Source: Bacillota bacterium
GTDB lineage: Bacteria; Bacillota; Clostridia; Lachnospirales; Lachnospiraceae
Assembly: GCA_023407575.1 (NCBI GenBank)
Contig: JAEYLX010000075.1
Coordinates: forward strand, 682,001 to 746,000
Direction: 5' to 3'
Length of the DNA stretch: 64,000 bases
Below are positions 7,496 to 16,744 of this stretch, one piece after another; positions within the stretch are counted from its first letter, which is position 1, and every line of letters begins with the position of its first letter. The position numbers were made by a program, and so were the translations under genes. The notes under the pieces were generated by a model, which was not told the DNA's origin, made no database searches, and saw only the letters and a list, made by a program, of their open reading frames with translations.

Positions 7496-8338
7496 TTATT
7501 CAGCTGCAGGTTGATTTGCGATTGCCGCATCCATAATAGCCACACGATCTTCTTCCGAAACCTTAGCTAAAATCTCATTTACCTTTGCAGTATATTCACT
7601 GTCTTTTTTAATTCCAACTGCTATAGCTGTATCATCAGGAGAGGTTTCAAATCCATCCGTAAACTCTACCATTGCATAACTATTTTCTTTTGCAGCAGAA
7701 GCGCTTACACCTTCAGGTCGTTCAGATACATAACCGTCAATGATACCAGACTCAAGTGCTACTCTCATTGCTGCGAAGTCATCCATAGCTGTTTGCTGTT
7801 CAACACCTTCGATTTGATCGATTACTGAGTAATGGAAGGTTCCTAGCTGCGCTGTAATCTTTGCTCCGCTAAAATCTTGAATAGAAGTTGCATTTTCATA
7901 TGCTCCACCTTTTTTAACTACCATTACAAGATTAGAATTATAGTAATTATCAGAGAAATCGATAGATTCTTTTCTCTCAGCAGTTGGTGACATACCAGCA
8001 ATAATCGCATCGATTTTACCTGATGTTAATGCAGGTAATAAACCGGACCATTCTGTCTTTACGATAACAAGCTCTTTTCCTAGGCCTTCTGCTATTTTCT
8101 TAGCGATTTCAACGTCATAACCACCAGCAAATTCGGAAGTTCCCTGAATTGGAACAGCTCCGTTGGAATCATCTAGCTGAGTCCAGTTAAAAGGTGCATA
8201 AGCACATTCCATACCAACTTTAAATGTGTTATCTGCTTCCCCATCCTTTGCAGGTGTCTCTGCTTTCGTTCCGCAACCAGTGAATATCACTGTTACCGCC
8301 ATTGCAAGTGCAAGTAAAACTGACAATCTTTTCTTCAT
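7496..8338 (-). CDS. Amino-acid ABC transporter substrate-binding lipoprotein (probable lysine)
   Basis: A 280-residue lipoprotein. The start at 8338 is preceded by GGGAGG; an in-frame upstream extension lacks a ribosome site. The signal peptide ends in a lipobox with Cys22 (VIFTGC). The mature part is a family 3 solute-binding protein: ECAYAPFNW near the start, AGGYDVEIAKKIAEGLGKEL, then the hinge LTSGKIDAIIAGMSPTAERK with the arginine that contacts the amino-acid carboxylate (TAER). The gene is first in the operon and the only one directly behind a lysine riboswitch. A hairpin separates it from the permease gene, as is common where binding protein is needed in excess. Confidence 0.92.
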   Translation of the reverse strand: MKKRLSVLLALAMAVTVIFTGCGTKAETPAKDGEADNTFKVGMECAYAPFNWTQLDDSNGAVPIQGTSEFAGGYDVEIAKKIAEGLGKELVIVKTEWSGLLPALTSGKIDAIIAGMSPTAERKESIDFSDNYYNSNLVMVVKKGGAYENATSIQDFSGAKITAQLGTFHYSVIDQIEGVEQQTAMDDFAAMRVALESGIIDGYVSERPEGVSASAAKENSYAMVEFTDGFETSPDDTAIAVGIKKDSEYTAKVNEILAKVSEEDRVAIMDAAIANQPAAE

Positions 8339-8503
8339 AAAATTTTTCCTCCCGTTGATAATAAATATTATGTGCAGAGATAATATTGTTAATCCAGACC
8401 TCTGCATTAACCGCTATCACTGTCACCATTTAATGACTTCCTATGTATTGGGTGCAAAATTCACGAGCTCTTACTGATTAGTTTCTATTTTTTGTAACAA
8501 AAA

Positions 8504-8524
8504 AACCTGAGGTATCCTCAGGTT
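8504..8524 (-). terminator. Expression-platform terminator of the lysine riboswitch
   Basis: On the minus strand AACCTGAGG-ATA-CCTCAGGTT forms a 9 bp stem followed by a run of T. It lies between the aptamer and the binding-protein gene, so ligand binding is expected to favour it and stop transcription. Confidence 0.9.
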
Positions 8525-8561
8525 GCACGCCATTGTCCTAAGTTCCCCACTAATCCCCTAT

Positions 8562-8755
8562 GAGATAGCACAACCTAACAAACTGGGTTGTCTGTTAGGA
8601 CAGTCCTGCAATTATTGATTGCAGGCCCAGCATATTATATCGAGTATATAATACACTTCGGCGATATTTCCTTCTCTGTAGCTTCCTCGCTTCTCAAGCT
8701 ATTCTACAGACTGTTAAGTACCGCGCCTCTACCTCACCAAGTAAGTGAGGTCTTA
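8562..8755 (-). promoter_or_regulatory. Lysine riboswitch (L box)
   Basis: Read on the minus strand, the leader contains the conserved L-box blocks in order: GAGGTAGAGGCGCG, an AACAGT turn, GAAGGAAATATCGCCGAAG, TGCTGGGCC, GGACTGTC and the closing GCTATCTC strand of P1. The spacing agrees with the known five-stem aptamer. A terminator hairpin follows at 8504-8524. In known cases lysine binding ends transcription, so the downstream three-gene ABC importer should be made when lysine is scarce. Confidence 0.93.
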
Positions 8756-8770
8756 TGAATTTACGCTATT

Positions 8771-8799
8771 ATATTACATCATTGGTTATATTCTGTCAA
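8771..8799 (-). promoter_or_regulatory. Sigma-A promoter of the lysine riboswitch transcript
   Basis: Minus strand TTGACA (8794-8799), 17 bp spacer, TAATAT (8771-8776), placing the start just before the aptamer. The -35 box sits in one arm of a long inverted repeat (8793-8836; arms CTGTCAATCA / TGATTGACAG) that could also end the upstream DUF4153 transcript. Confidence 0.7.
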
Positions 8800-8903
8800 T
8801 CAAAAATGAGAAATCCTTCTCATTTCTGATTGACAGATAACTTATATTGTGTTAAATCCCAGTTTCTTCTAAATTCCCAGCCTTTAATTTACTTTATGCA
8901 GGT

Positions 8904-10742
8904 CTATTTAAAATCAATAAGAATATAAAGATCGGATTGTACATCCTTGCCTTCATCGTATGCATTTAGGCTAATATTTTGCAGGATAAGCGTCAGCTTG
9001 GCAGATGAATTTTCTTCAGTAAGGGTTAGTTTCTCAGTAGGCAGTGATTCACCTTCATTCTCCAGTGTAATTGCTTTGTCAAAAAGTTGTTTTAAAGAAA
9101 ATCTCAAAAGTTCCCCACTCTCATCTGTTAAAATTAGTTCTTGATTTTCTAAATTCAAAGAAAATGGCTGCTCTGCATTATCGCTCTTGATGACCAATTT
9201 GTTATTGTTCGTCTCAATAAAGGTATAGGTCATATAATCATAGCCCTCAATTAAAATTGGTGAAGCAATATCACGATATACGGATACATATTTATATTTG
9301 TCACCATCATTTCCATATTGTTCAAAACCAAATACAGATTTAAAATCCTTAAAGAACACATAATCGGAAAGAAAATCTATCCTCTTAATCTCATTTATCT
9401 CTTCCAAATATTCAAGGGAGTCTACAATTATATCCTTCTCCTTTGCAGTTAAATCAGACTTTGGTATAATTTTATTCCCCTCCAACATATCATTCTGTTC
9501 TAACACTTGCTGTAAACGGTCTTTCTGTGATTCTCGGCTTAAAGTAAAAGCATTTACAAAAGGTAGAATTGACACTATGGATAGAACAATTACAATTGGT
9601 GCAATTAACCCATTCTTATGAATGGATTTAAAGCAAAAGATTACACCGGCAATCACTGCGAAGATTCCAAATAATATAACATAGTAGCGTCCATAGGTAA
9701 TTCCAACATCAGCTGTCTTAAGCAAGGATGCTATCACCTGAAATAATACAATAGGAACCAGAACTTTAGGAAATATAACTCTAAAATATTTTGCCAGTGT
9801 ATTCGTAAAGGTACTAGCCAGCAAATATACCAGGATTACTGTTATGGAATAACTGACAAGAAGTGGTTCCATTAAATTATCTGTCCAAAACTCTTTTCTT
9901 ATGTTCACAATAATATAAAGGAGCAGTATCACCGTAAGTATTGCTGTGATTGGAAGGATGATATAGGTAACCAAAGCCTCTAAGAACTTACCTGGTGTAA
10001 GGAAACGCTGCAGTTCCTCCTCCCTCTTTGATATAATCCCATTATCCTCTTGCTGATCTATACTCTCCCCTGTCACATTGGACTCGGATATAGTTTCTAC
10101 ATCAACATTTACACTCCTGTTTTCTTTCATCAATACCTTCCTCCCTGGATAAAAAGGAATGAGACTAAGGAAATGTATTGGAGCAAGGAAGGAGTAGATT
10201 AGATTGCCAAAATGCAGATAAAGCTTCGAATTCAAATTAATAATTAAGAAATCAACAGCACCAAGTATAAGGAAGATTCCTAATAGTAAAACTCCTTGAA
10301 ATAACAGGGTCGTAAAGAATGCTTTAAAAGCTACCAGGAAACTTTGATTAAAATTGATTCTGCTTTTAATTACAGGGACCCATAAAAAGCTTATTAGCAG
10401 TACAAAAAAGATCACCGCAGCCTGAATGGATAATTGTAAATCAGAATCCTGCATCTTAATACCAAAATAATAGAACAGAGTCAACGCTAATGACAGAACC
10501 ATGAAAAGATTTCGTTCTTTCCTTTTGGTAAAAAACCTTTCATATAGCAATTGAAGAACAATAGAAAGAGCAGCTCCTGTAAAAAAAGTGAGCAATGCCT
10601 TTTCCGGGGCAGTCCCATCAATTTGTATCGCAATTGCTTCCGTTATTGCAGCAATTGCTAGAAATATAATAGTAATGGGAAATCGCTGGATTGTTTCCGA
10701 AAAACCTTTCCCTAATTTTTGAATATTCTTAAACATTTTCAT
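8904..10742 (-). CDS. DUF4153-type multi-pass membrane protein
   Basis: A 612-residue integral membrane protein with AAAAGGAGGGTTCTT before ATG 10742. The first ~400 residues hold about ten hydrophobic segments (for example FPITIIFLAIAAITEAIAI, AFFTTLLFQGVLLLGIFLIL and PITAILTVILLLYIIVNI). A polar loop rich in Glu and Ser lies between segments at about 200-240. The last ~200 residues are soluble and probably outside the membrane. The layout and FTNTLAKYFRVIFPKVLVPI region fit DUF4153, a family of unknown function. A distantly similar DUF4173 protein is encoded at 43889-45322. The gene stands alone, with no informative neighbours. Confidence 0.7.
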   Translation of the reverse strand: MKMFKNIQKLGKGFSETIQRFPITIIFLAIAAITEAIAIQIDGTAPEKALLTFFTGAALSIVLQLLYERFFTKRKERNLFMVLSLALTLFYYFGIKMQDSDLQLSIQAAVIFFVLLISFLWVPVIKSRINFNQSFLVAFKAFFTTLLFQGVLLLGIFLILGAVDFLIINLNSKLYLHFGNLIYSFLAPIHFLSLIPFYPGRKVLMKENRSVNVDVETISESNVTGESIDQQEDNGIISKREEELQRFLTPGKFLEALVTYIILPITAILTVILLLYIIVNIRKEFWTDNLMEPLLVSYSITVILVYLLASTFTNTLAKYFRVIFPKVLVPIVLFQVIASLLKTADVGITYGRYYVILFGIFAVIAGVIFCFKSIHKNGLIAPIVIVLSIVSILPFVNAFTLSRESQKDRLQQVLEQNDMLEGNKIIPKSDLTAKEKDIIVDSLEYLEEINEIKRIDFLSDYVFFKDFKSVFGFEQYGNDGDKYKYVSVYRDIASPILIEGYDYMTYTFIETNNNKLVIKSDNAEQPFSLNLENQELILTDESGELLRFSLKQLFDKAITLENEGESLPTEKLTLTEENSSAKLTLILQNISLNAYDEGKDVQSDLYILIDFK

Positions 10743-11146
10743 AAGAACCCTCCTTTTAGTACGTTATAATAATTAGACGATATTTTGCTAAAATCTATTC
10801 ATAAAATACTTTAAATATTTTAATTTTCACTTTTATTATAACATAAAAGGTAACCTTTATAAACACATAAAATGGAATACTTGACCAACGGAAAGTCAAT
10901 TTATTATATTATTTCTAATTATGTTGTTTCTAATTCAACATAACTTGTAGAAACATGCAACGGGAGTTTCTAATGGCTGGCAGTTTACAACCGCTAGTAT
11001 TACAAAGTGTGTTCCTATCTAAGAAAGTTAATCTTTATTGATATTTCACTTGACCATAGCATAAAAAGAACCTCTAATCACTGCTAAAATGATTAGAGGT
11101 TCTATATGTGTTTGGAAATTATAATACATCTACCAATATTTAATTC
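10743..11146. other. Intergenic region between DUF4153 and purine permease genes
   Basis: Apart from the terminator of the permease gene (listed separately) this AT-rich gap holds only the TTATGTTGTTTCTAATT-type direct repeats at about 10918-10940. No ORF or known RNA motif was seen. Confidence 0.4.
11067..11103 (-). terminator. Rho-independent terminator of the purine permease gene
   Basis: Perfect 14 bp stem AGAACCTCTAATCA / TGATTAGAGGTTCT with a 9-base loop, followed on the minus strand by TTTTTAT. It lies 44 bases after the stop codon. Confidence 0.92.
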
Positions 11147-12565
11147 TTATAAAAATGCTGTAATAATAAAGTTGATAATAAATAAACCAGAAGCAACCCA
11201 AATTACAGGACTTACCTCTTTCCCTTTACCAACAACCGTCTTAGTAATACAGAAGAAGATAAATCCACCTGCAATACCATAGGAGATGCTATAACAAAGC
11301 GCCATGAAAATTGCCGCAAAGAATGCAGGAATTGCATCATCAAGCTCTGTCCATACAACATCTTTAAAGGAGGCTAACATCATAATACCAACTGCAATCA
11401 ATGCCGGAGCAGTTGCTGCCATAGGTACGATTCCTACAATTGGAGCTGCAAAGATACTAAGTAGGAAACAGAGAGCTGTAACAACAGCTGTTAAACCTGT
11501 ACGTCCGCCTGCTTCAATACCAGCTGCACTTTCTACGTATGTTGTAGTGTTAGAAGTACCAAATACAGCACCTACGCTGGTAGCGATAGAATCTGCAAAT
11601 AATGCCTTGTCCATTTTGGACTTAAATCCAGAACCAGATTCCAAAGCCTTCTCATCGTTTGCATCAAAGATACCTGATCTTCTACCAGTTCCAATAAAGG
11701 TACCAATGGTATCAAAGGTATCGGATAAGCTGAAAGCAAAGATAGTCATGAGAATCAAAGGAATTTTAGCAGGATCATCAAAGAAGGATAATAAACCTTC
11801 TTTACCAAAAGCAGCACCAAATGTTGTTCCAAGTTCTGTGAAGGATTTTGATAAATCGGAGGTAGCACCTACGGTTGATAAGTCAACAACACCCATAGGT
11901 ATTCCAATAATGGTTGTAGCAACGATACTGATAAAAATTGAACCCTTTACTTTTTTAACTAAAAGAATAAAAGTAATTACAATTCCGATGAGAGCTAAAA
12001 GAACAGATGCCTCATTGAACTTAACAAGAGCAGGAACTGCACTACTAAATCCAACTACTGTACCACCTTCTAACAAATCATACTTTCCAGGATCGGATGT
12101 AAAGCTTAATAATCCTGCGTCTTTGATACCAATATATGCGATGAATACACCAATACCACCGCCAATCGCATGCTGAAGACTTGTAGGAATTGCCTTGATT
12201 ATCAGCTTACGAACCTTAGTTACAGTAATAATAATATTAATAATACCGCAAAGGAATACCATTGCTAATGCCTGCTTCCAAGAGAACCCTAACGCAAACA
12301 CTACGGTGTAAACGAAAAATGCATTTAAGCCCATACCAGGCGCCTGTGCATATGGAACATTTGCGAATAGTCCCATAACGAGAGTACCAATCACCGCTGA
12401 AATGATGGTTGCCAAAAATACTGCTCCATAAGGTATACCTGACTGTGACAGCATCTGTGGATTTACAAAGATAATATAAGCCATAGCAAAAAAGGTTGTC
12501 AATCCTGCAACGACCTCAGTAGAAACAGTCGTTCCATGTTCCTTGAGTTTAAAAAACTTTTCCAT
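11147..12565 (-). CDS. NCS2/AzgA-family purine permease (guanine/hypoxanthine type, PbuG-like)
   Basis: A 472-residue transporter with AAAGGAGAGTTTTT before ATG 12565. The N-terminus GLTTFFAMAYIIFVNP and the QAPGMGLNAFFVYTVV motif are hallmarks of the AzgA branch, which includes PbuG and PbuO. Further conserved parts are AIGGGIGVFIAYIGIK, FDTIGTFIGTGRRSG and TSNTTTYVESAAGIEAGGRTGL, the last two being substrate-site helices. About 12-14 TM segments are expected. It takes up guanine, hypoxanthine or adenine with protons for purine salvage. I looked for a purine riboswitch upstream and did not find one. Confidence 0.93.
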   Translation of the reverse strand: MEKFFKLKEHGTTVSTEVVAGLTTFFAMAYIIFVNPQMLSQSGIPYGAVFLATIISAVIGTLVMGLFANVPYAQAPGMGLNAFFVYTVVFALGFSWKQALAMVFLCGIINIIITVTKVRKLIIKAIPTSLQHAIGGGIGVFIAYIGIKDAGLLSFTSDPGKYDLLEGGTVVGFSSAVPALVKFNEASVLLALIGIVITFILLVKKVKGSIFISIVATTIIGIPMGVVDLSTVGATSDLSKSFTELGTTFGAAFGKEGLLSFFDDPAKIPLILMTIFAFSLSDTFDTIGTFIGTGRRSGIFDANDEKALESGSGFKSKMDKALFADSIATSVGAVFGTSNTTTYVESAAGIEAGGRTGLTAVVTALCFLLSIFAAPIVGIVPMAATAPALIAVGIMMLASFKDVVWTELDDAIPAFFAAIFMALCYSISYGIAGGFIFFCITKTVVGKGKEVSPVIWVASGLFIINFIITAFL

Positions 12566-13092
12566 AAAAACTCTCCTTTGAATTATTTTTATAAAAAGAG
12601 TAATCTTTAGATCCCCTTATTATACATTCCCACCATTATACATTTTAATACATATTTAAACAGCAGCAATAACTCGAAGTAGTGTTCCATGGTCTATTTT
12701 AAAACTCAAAGGTAAATTACTTTCAAATAAGTCCCAGCTTACATGAAGGTTTTCCGCTCTATTTTCCGCTAATTTTAATTAGTACATTAAATTCCTTTGT
12801 GATTTATTTGACCTTTATCGTTCTTGTTAATTGCTATTATTTATTTTTGACATTATGTAGGAGGCTTACCATTAATCTTCCTCGATTAAGGTTAGCCTCC
12901 TAACATTCTCAACAATTGAAATAATATCAAGTTAATCAAAAAATATCAAGTAGAAATCACGAAAATCTACAAATTTTGATTATATATTGCATAATTATTC
13001 TTAACTATTCAAAACTTTCATCTTTCTGCACAAACATAATGTGTTTAACAATACTTTCAATCTAAAATGATTAAAATATTGTACAGTTTTTA
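12566..13092. other. Intergenic region with terminator-like hairpin
   Basis: A 527 bp AT-rich gap between two leftward genes. An imperfect hairpin at 12857-12903 (TAGGAGGCT / AGCCTCCTA with further pairs inside) could end the EF-G-like transcript but lacks a T-run. No ORF, purine riboswitch or convincing promoter was seen. Confidence 0.45.
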
Positions 13093-15180
13093 TTATTCTT
13101 CCGACTGTTCTTCCTTCGAATTTTCTTCCATAACTTTCTGCTGTACATCAGAAGGTGCCTGCTCATATCTTGCAAATTCATAGGAGAAATCACCGCTGCC
13201 GCCAGTCATGGAACGAAGATCTGTGGAATAACCATACAATTCAGAAATTGGTATATCAGCAATGATTTCCTGCTTGCCACTGGCAATTGGATTCATACCT
13301 AGTACGCGTCCACGACGTTTGTTCAAATCGCCCATGATATCACCGGTAAAACGATCAGGCACTACAACTTTTAGCGAGGAGATTGGCTCTAAAAGAACAG
13401 GTGAAGCTTCCATGAACCCTTGTTTGAAGGCTTGAATAGTAGCCATCTTAAATGCCATTTCAGATGAGTCAACCGGATGATAGGAACCATCAACTAAGGT
13501 TGCCTTTAGACCTACTACTGGATATCCAGCAACCGGTCCCTTGATAACACATTCCGTAATACCTTTTTCAACTGCAGGGAAATAGTTTCTTGGAACAGAG
13601 CCACCAAAGATTTTCTCTTCAAATACATATGGCTTTTCCATATCGCCGGAAGGTTCAAATTCAATATGAACGTCACCGTATTGACCATGTCCACCGGACT
13701 GCTTCTTATACTTACCCTGAACTCTTACCTTCTTACGAAGGGTCTCACGGAAGGGAACTCTAGGCTTCATCATTTCAATGTCAACTTTATATCTATTTAA
13801 TAGTTTACTTACAACCACATCTAATTGTTGATCACCGATACAGTATAATAAGGTCTGTCTATTTTCCTTATCATTGACCATCTTTAAGGTTAAATCTTCA
13901 TCCATGAGCTTTCCAAGTGCTTGGGATACTTTATCATCATCACCCTTATTCTTCGTCTTAAAACGCTGATAAGTATAAGGTGTGGATACTTCAATTCTAT
14001 CATAAACCACAGGAACTGCTTTTGTTGCCAAAGTATCTCCGGTATTGGTATCCGTTAATTTACCAAGCGCTCCGATATCACCCGCATGCAGTTCTTCAAC
14101 CTCTAACTGTTCCTTGCCTCTTAGAACATAAAGTCGGTTTACTTTTTCTTCCGTTTCTTTATTCGAATTAAAAATAATAGAATCCGATTTAATAATACCG
14201 GAACAAACTTTAAATAAGGAGAACTTTCCGATAAATGGATCTGCTATTGTCTTAAATACTCTAGCAGTGAATGGCTTCGAGTCCTCACAATTTGTTGTAA
14301 AGTCTTCTCCATTCTTTGTATTCTTACCCACAAAGCTATTCTTAGTTGGATCTGGAAAATACTTTTCGATTGCTTGTAAAAGCATCGTAGTTCCCTGTGC
14401 ATAGACACCAGAACCCATAAGAACCGGAACAACAGTACCATCTATAACATTATTTCTAAGTGCCATAGAGATTTCTTCCTGCGTAAACTCTTCACCAGAG
14501 AAATACTTGTCCATTAATTCCTCACTGGTTTCAGCTACTGCATCGAGTAATACCTCTCGGAACTTCGAAAGGTTTTCCTGGCTATAGTCTGGAATTTCAC
14601 ACTCTACGTAATTACTTGCTGTTGTAAATCTTCTTCCAGCCATTTTTACTACATTAACAAATCCTACAAACTTTTCATTCTCTCTGATTGGAATATGAAA
14701 TGGTGCTATTTTCTTACCATACAGTTCTGTTAATCTTTCCACAACTTCACGATAACTTGCATTGTCGTCATCCATATCTGTTACAAAGAATATTCTCGGC
14801 AAATGAAACTTTTCACAAAACTCCCAAGCTTTCATTGTCCCAACTTCAACTCCAGCCTTAGCTGAAACCACGATAACAGCTGCATCTGCTGCTATTAACG
14901 CTTCTTCAATTTCTCCAACAAAGTCAAAATACCCTGGTGTATCCAGTAAATTGATTTTTGTGTCTTCAAAAATAACGGGCACTACTGTTGTACTGATAGA
15001 GAACAATCGCTTCTGTTCTTCCTTGTCGTAATCACTGATTGTATTTCCCTCTTCCACTTTACCTTGACGCTTGAGTATTCCAGTTGTATACGCTATGGCT
15101 TCGACTAAAGTAGTCTTGCCACAGCCACCGTGGCCTAACAGAACAACGTTGCGAATCTTCTCTGAAGTATAAACATTCAT
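13093..15180 (-). CDS. Elongation factor G-like translational GTPase (EF-G paralogue)
   Basis: A 695-residue protein. Start at 15180 is chosen because GGAGGAAAATATT precedes it. It has the five-domain EF-G layout: G1 GHGGCGKTT, DTPGYFDF (G3), a G4-like VTDMDDD instead of the usual NKxD, domain II with GDIGALGKL, and domain IV with KKQSGGHGQYGDVHIEFEP. The C-terminal part (MTGGSGDFSYEFARYEQAP) ends in a Glu-rich tail. The altered P-loop (GHGGCGKTT rather than AHIDAGKTT) and NKxD motif mark the EF-G-2-like paralogue group of Thermus and Clostridia, not the main fusA product. Its exact role in translation is unclear. No ribosomal-protein genes adjoin it. Confidence 0.88.
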   Translation of the reverse strand: MNVYTSEKIRNVVLLGHGGCGKTTLVEAIAYTTGILKRQGKVEEGNTISDYDKEEQKRLFSISTTVVPVIFEDTKINLLDTPGYFDFVGEIEEALIAADAAVIVVSAKAGVEVGTMKAWEFCEKFHLPRIFFVTDMDDDNASYREVVERLTELYGKKIAPFHIPIRENEKFVGFVNVVKMAGRRFTTASNYVECEIPDYSQENLSKFREVLLDAVAETSEELMDKYFSGEEFTQEEISMALRNNVIDGTVVPVLMGSGVYAQGTTMLLQAIEKYFPDPTKNSFVGKNTKNGEDFTTNCEDSKPFTARVFKTIADPFIGKFSLFKVCSGIIKSDSIIFNSNKETEEKVNRLYVLRGKEQLEVEELHAGDIGALGKLTDTNTGDTLATKAVPVVYDRIEVSTPYTYQRFKTKNKGDDDKVSQALGKLMDEDLTLKMVNDKENRQTLLYCIGDQQLDVVVSKLLNRYKVDIEMMKPRVPFRETLRKKVRVQGKYKKQSGGHGQYGDVHIEFEPSGDMEKPYVFEEKIFGGSVPRNYFPAVEKGITECVIKGPVAGYPVVGLKATLVDGSYHPVDSSEMAFKMATIQAFKQGFMEASPVLLEPISSLKVVVPDRFTGDIMGDLNKRRGRVLGMNPIASGKQEIIADIPISELYGYSTDLRSMTGGSGDFSYEFARYEQAPSDVQQKVMEENSKEEQSEE

Positions 15181-15456
15181 AATATTTTCCTCCATTACGC
15201 TATAAGTAGTAAGTAGTTGGATAATACGTAACCAGGAAATAAATAAACTGTATTATTTCCTGTAATCACCCATAGATACCTCTTAGTATATTTTACTAGA
15301 GTTTTTCGTCTTTTACAATAGTTTTATGTAAATATGAACATAGTTTACCCGTTTTTACACTATTGCATCAGCAAATTAACTGTTTCGACATAAATCTTCA
15401 GAATATTCCTTGTATCTTTTTCACTTTAAACCGTAACGCTTTACAGTATTGTAGTA
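15181..15456. other. Divergent promoter region between the EF-G-like gene and aroF
   Basis: This AT-rich stretch should hold the leftward promoter of the EF-G-like gene. No leftward consensus stands out. The rightward aroF promoter follows and is listed separately. Confidence 0.35.
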
Positions 15457-15485
15457 TTGACACCGTATTCTGAAAAGAGTATAAT
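15457..15485 (+). promoter_or_regulatory. Sigma-A promoter of aroF
   Basis: TTGACA (15457-15462), 17 bp spacer and TATAAT (15480-15485), a perfect consensus. It lies 62 bp before the aroF start codon. Confidence 0.9.
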
Positions 15486-15547
15486 GGCAAAACAAGTAAA
15501 CACCCAACTAAGTACTCAATTCATGTTATGAAAGGAATATAAATTCT

Positions 15548-16561
15548 ATGATTATCGTAATGAAACCCAATGCAAAAAAATCCTCCATCGAGCATATTAA
15601 AAGTGTCATTGAAGGAAAAGGTCTTGATGCACACATTTCCGCCGGTAAAGAAGTTACCATTATCGGTGTTGTCGGTGACAAATCCAAGCTGCAGGATCAA
15701 AATCTTGAAATATTTGAGGACGTAGATAAGATAGTGTCTGTTACAGAGACCTATAAACTTGCTAACAAGAAATTCCATCCCGAACCTTCTATTGTTAAAG
15801 TCGGAAATGTAACCATTGGTGGTGATACTCTGGTTATTATGTCCGGCCCTTGTGCAGTAGAAAGTAAGGAACAGCTTTTGACCACAGCACATGCCATTAA
15901 AAAGGCTGGTGCACACATTCTCCGTGGTGGTGCATATAAACCAAGAACTTCCCCCTATGCGTTCCAAGGCTTAGAGGAAGAAGGCTTACAATATATGAAG
16001 GAAGCCAGAGAAGAGACTGGTCTTCCAGTCATCTGCGAGGTAACCAGCTTGAATGCAATTGAAGCTGCTGTGAAATATGTGGATATGCTTCAGATCGGTG
16101 CTCGTAATATGCAAAACTTCTACCTATTAAAAGAAGCTGGTAAGTCCGGTCTTCCTGTATTACTAAAACGTGGTCTATCTGCAACCATTGACGAATGGCT
16201 AAATGCTTCAGAATATATTATTGCAGAGGGTAATCCCAATGTAGTATTATGTGAACGTGGTATTCGTACCTTTGAAACAGCAACGAGAAACACTTTGGAT
16301 ATTAGTGCAGTTCCTGTTATTAAGGAAAAGAGCCATCTTCCGATTATCGTAGATCCAAGCCATGCCACAGGGGTCAGAGCTTATGTAAAGCCTCTTTCCA
16401 TGAGCGCGGTTGCAGTAGGTGCAGATGGTTTAATGATAGAGACTCATCCAAACCCCTCCATCGCACTTTCCGATGGTCCACAATCCTTAACCTTCCCTCA
16501 ATTCGAAGAGTTGACAAAGGATTTGAAAGCTCTCACAGCATTTATGGGTAAGAAGCTGTAA
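15548..16561 (+). CDS. aroF: 3-deoxy-7-phosphoheptulonate (DAHP) synthase
   Basis: A 337-residue enzyme with GAAAGGAATATAAATTCT before ATG. Residues 1-70 form a ferredoxin-like/ACT-type regulatory domain, as in the Thermotoga enzyme. The TIM barrel follows, with MSGPCAVESKEQL, RGGAYKPRTSPYAFQG (the phosphate and PEP site), QIGARNMQNF and DPSHATG. It condenses phosphoenolpyruvate and erythrose-4-phosphate in the first step of the shikimate pathway, needing a metal ion. It opens a cluster with tyrA and aroA on the same strand. The N-terminal domain implies feedback control by an aromatic amino acid. Confidence 0.96.
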   Translation: MIIVMKPNAKKSSIEHIKSVIEGKGLDAHISAGKEVTIIGVVGDKSKLQDQNLEIFEDVDKIVSVTETYKLANKKFHPEPSIVKVGNVTIGGDTLVIMSGPCAVESKEQLLTTAHAIKKAGAHILRGGAYKPRTSPYAFQGLEEEGLQYMKEAREETGLPVICEVTSLNAIEAAVKYVDMLQIGARNMQNFYLLKEAGKSGLPVLLKRGLSATIDEWLNASEYIIAEGNPNVVLCERGIRTFETATRNTLDISAVPVIKEKSHLPIIVDPSHATGVRAYVKPLSMSAVAVGADGLMIETHPNPSIALSDGPQSLTFPQFEELTKDLKALTAFMGKKL

Positions 16562-16680
16562 AACATCAGTATATAGTAATAAGCATAACTATAAGGTTAA
16601 AACTTAGGGCAATTTATAGTTTATACTATAATACTATTTAAAATAACTGGATTTAATCTTAGAATAGAAACAGGATATAA

Positions 16681-16711
16681 AAAGTGCAAGATTTTATGAA
16701 TCTTGCATTTT
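16681..16711 (+). terminator. Terminator or attenuator hairpin between aroF and tyrA
   Basis: TGCAAGATT (16685-16693) and AATCTTGCA (16699-16707) form a 9 bp stem with a 5-base loop followed by TTT. It lies 34 bp before the tyrA start, so it could reduce tyrA expression from the aroF promoter. Confidence 0.65.
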
Positions 16712-16744
16712 GCGTAGATAACCTGCGCAGGAATGGAGGCAGAC

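Noticed and set aside
11304..12176. 290-codon open frame antisense to the purine permease gene
   Set aside because: It lies wholly inside a clearly conserved gene on the other strand, has no ribosome site and no recognisable domains; a codon-bias shadow.
12566..13092. Possible purine riboswitch before the purine permease
   Set aside because: None of the conserved junction and loop motifs of the purine aptamer was found on the minus strand.
13093..15180. Main elongation factor G (fusA)
   Set aside because: The P-loop and G4 motifs differ from canonical EF-G and no ribosomal operon adjoins, so it is called an EF-G paralogue instead.
15521..15967. 148-codon open frame antisense to aroF
   Set aside because: It overlaps the aroF start and ribosome site, has no own signals and shows no family features.
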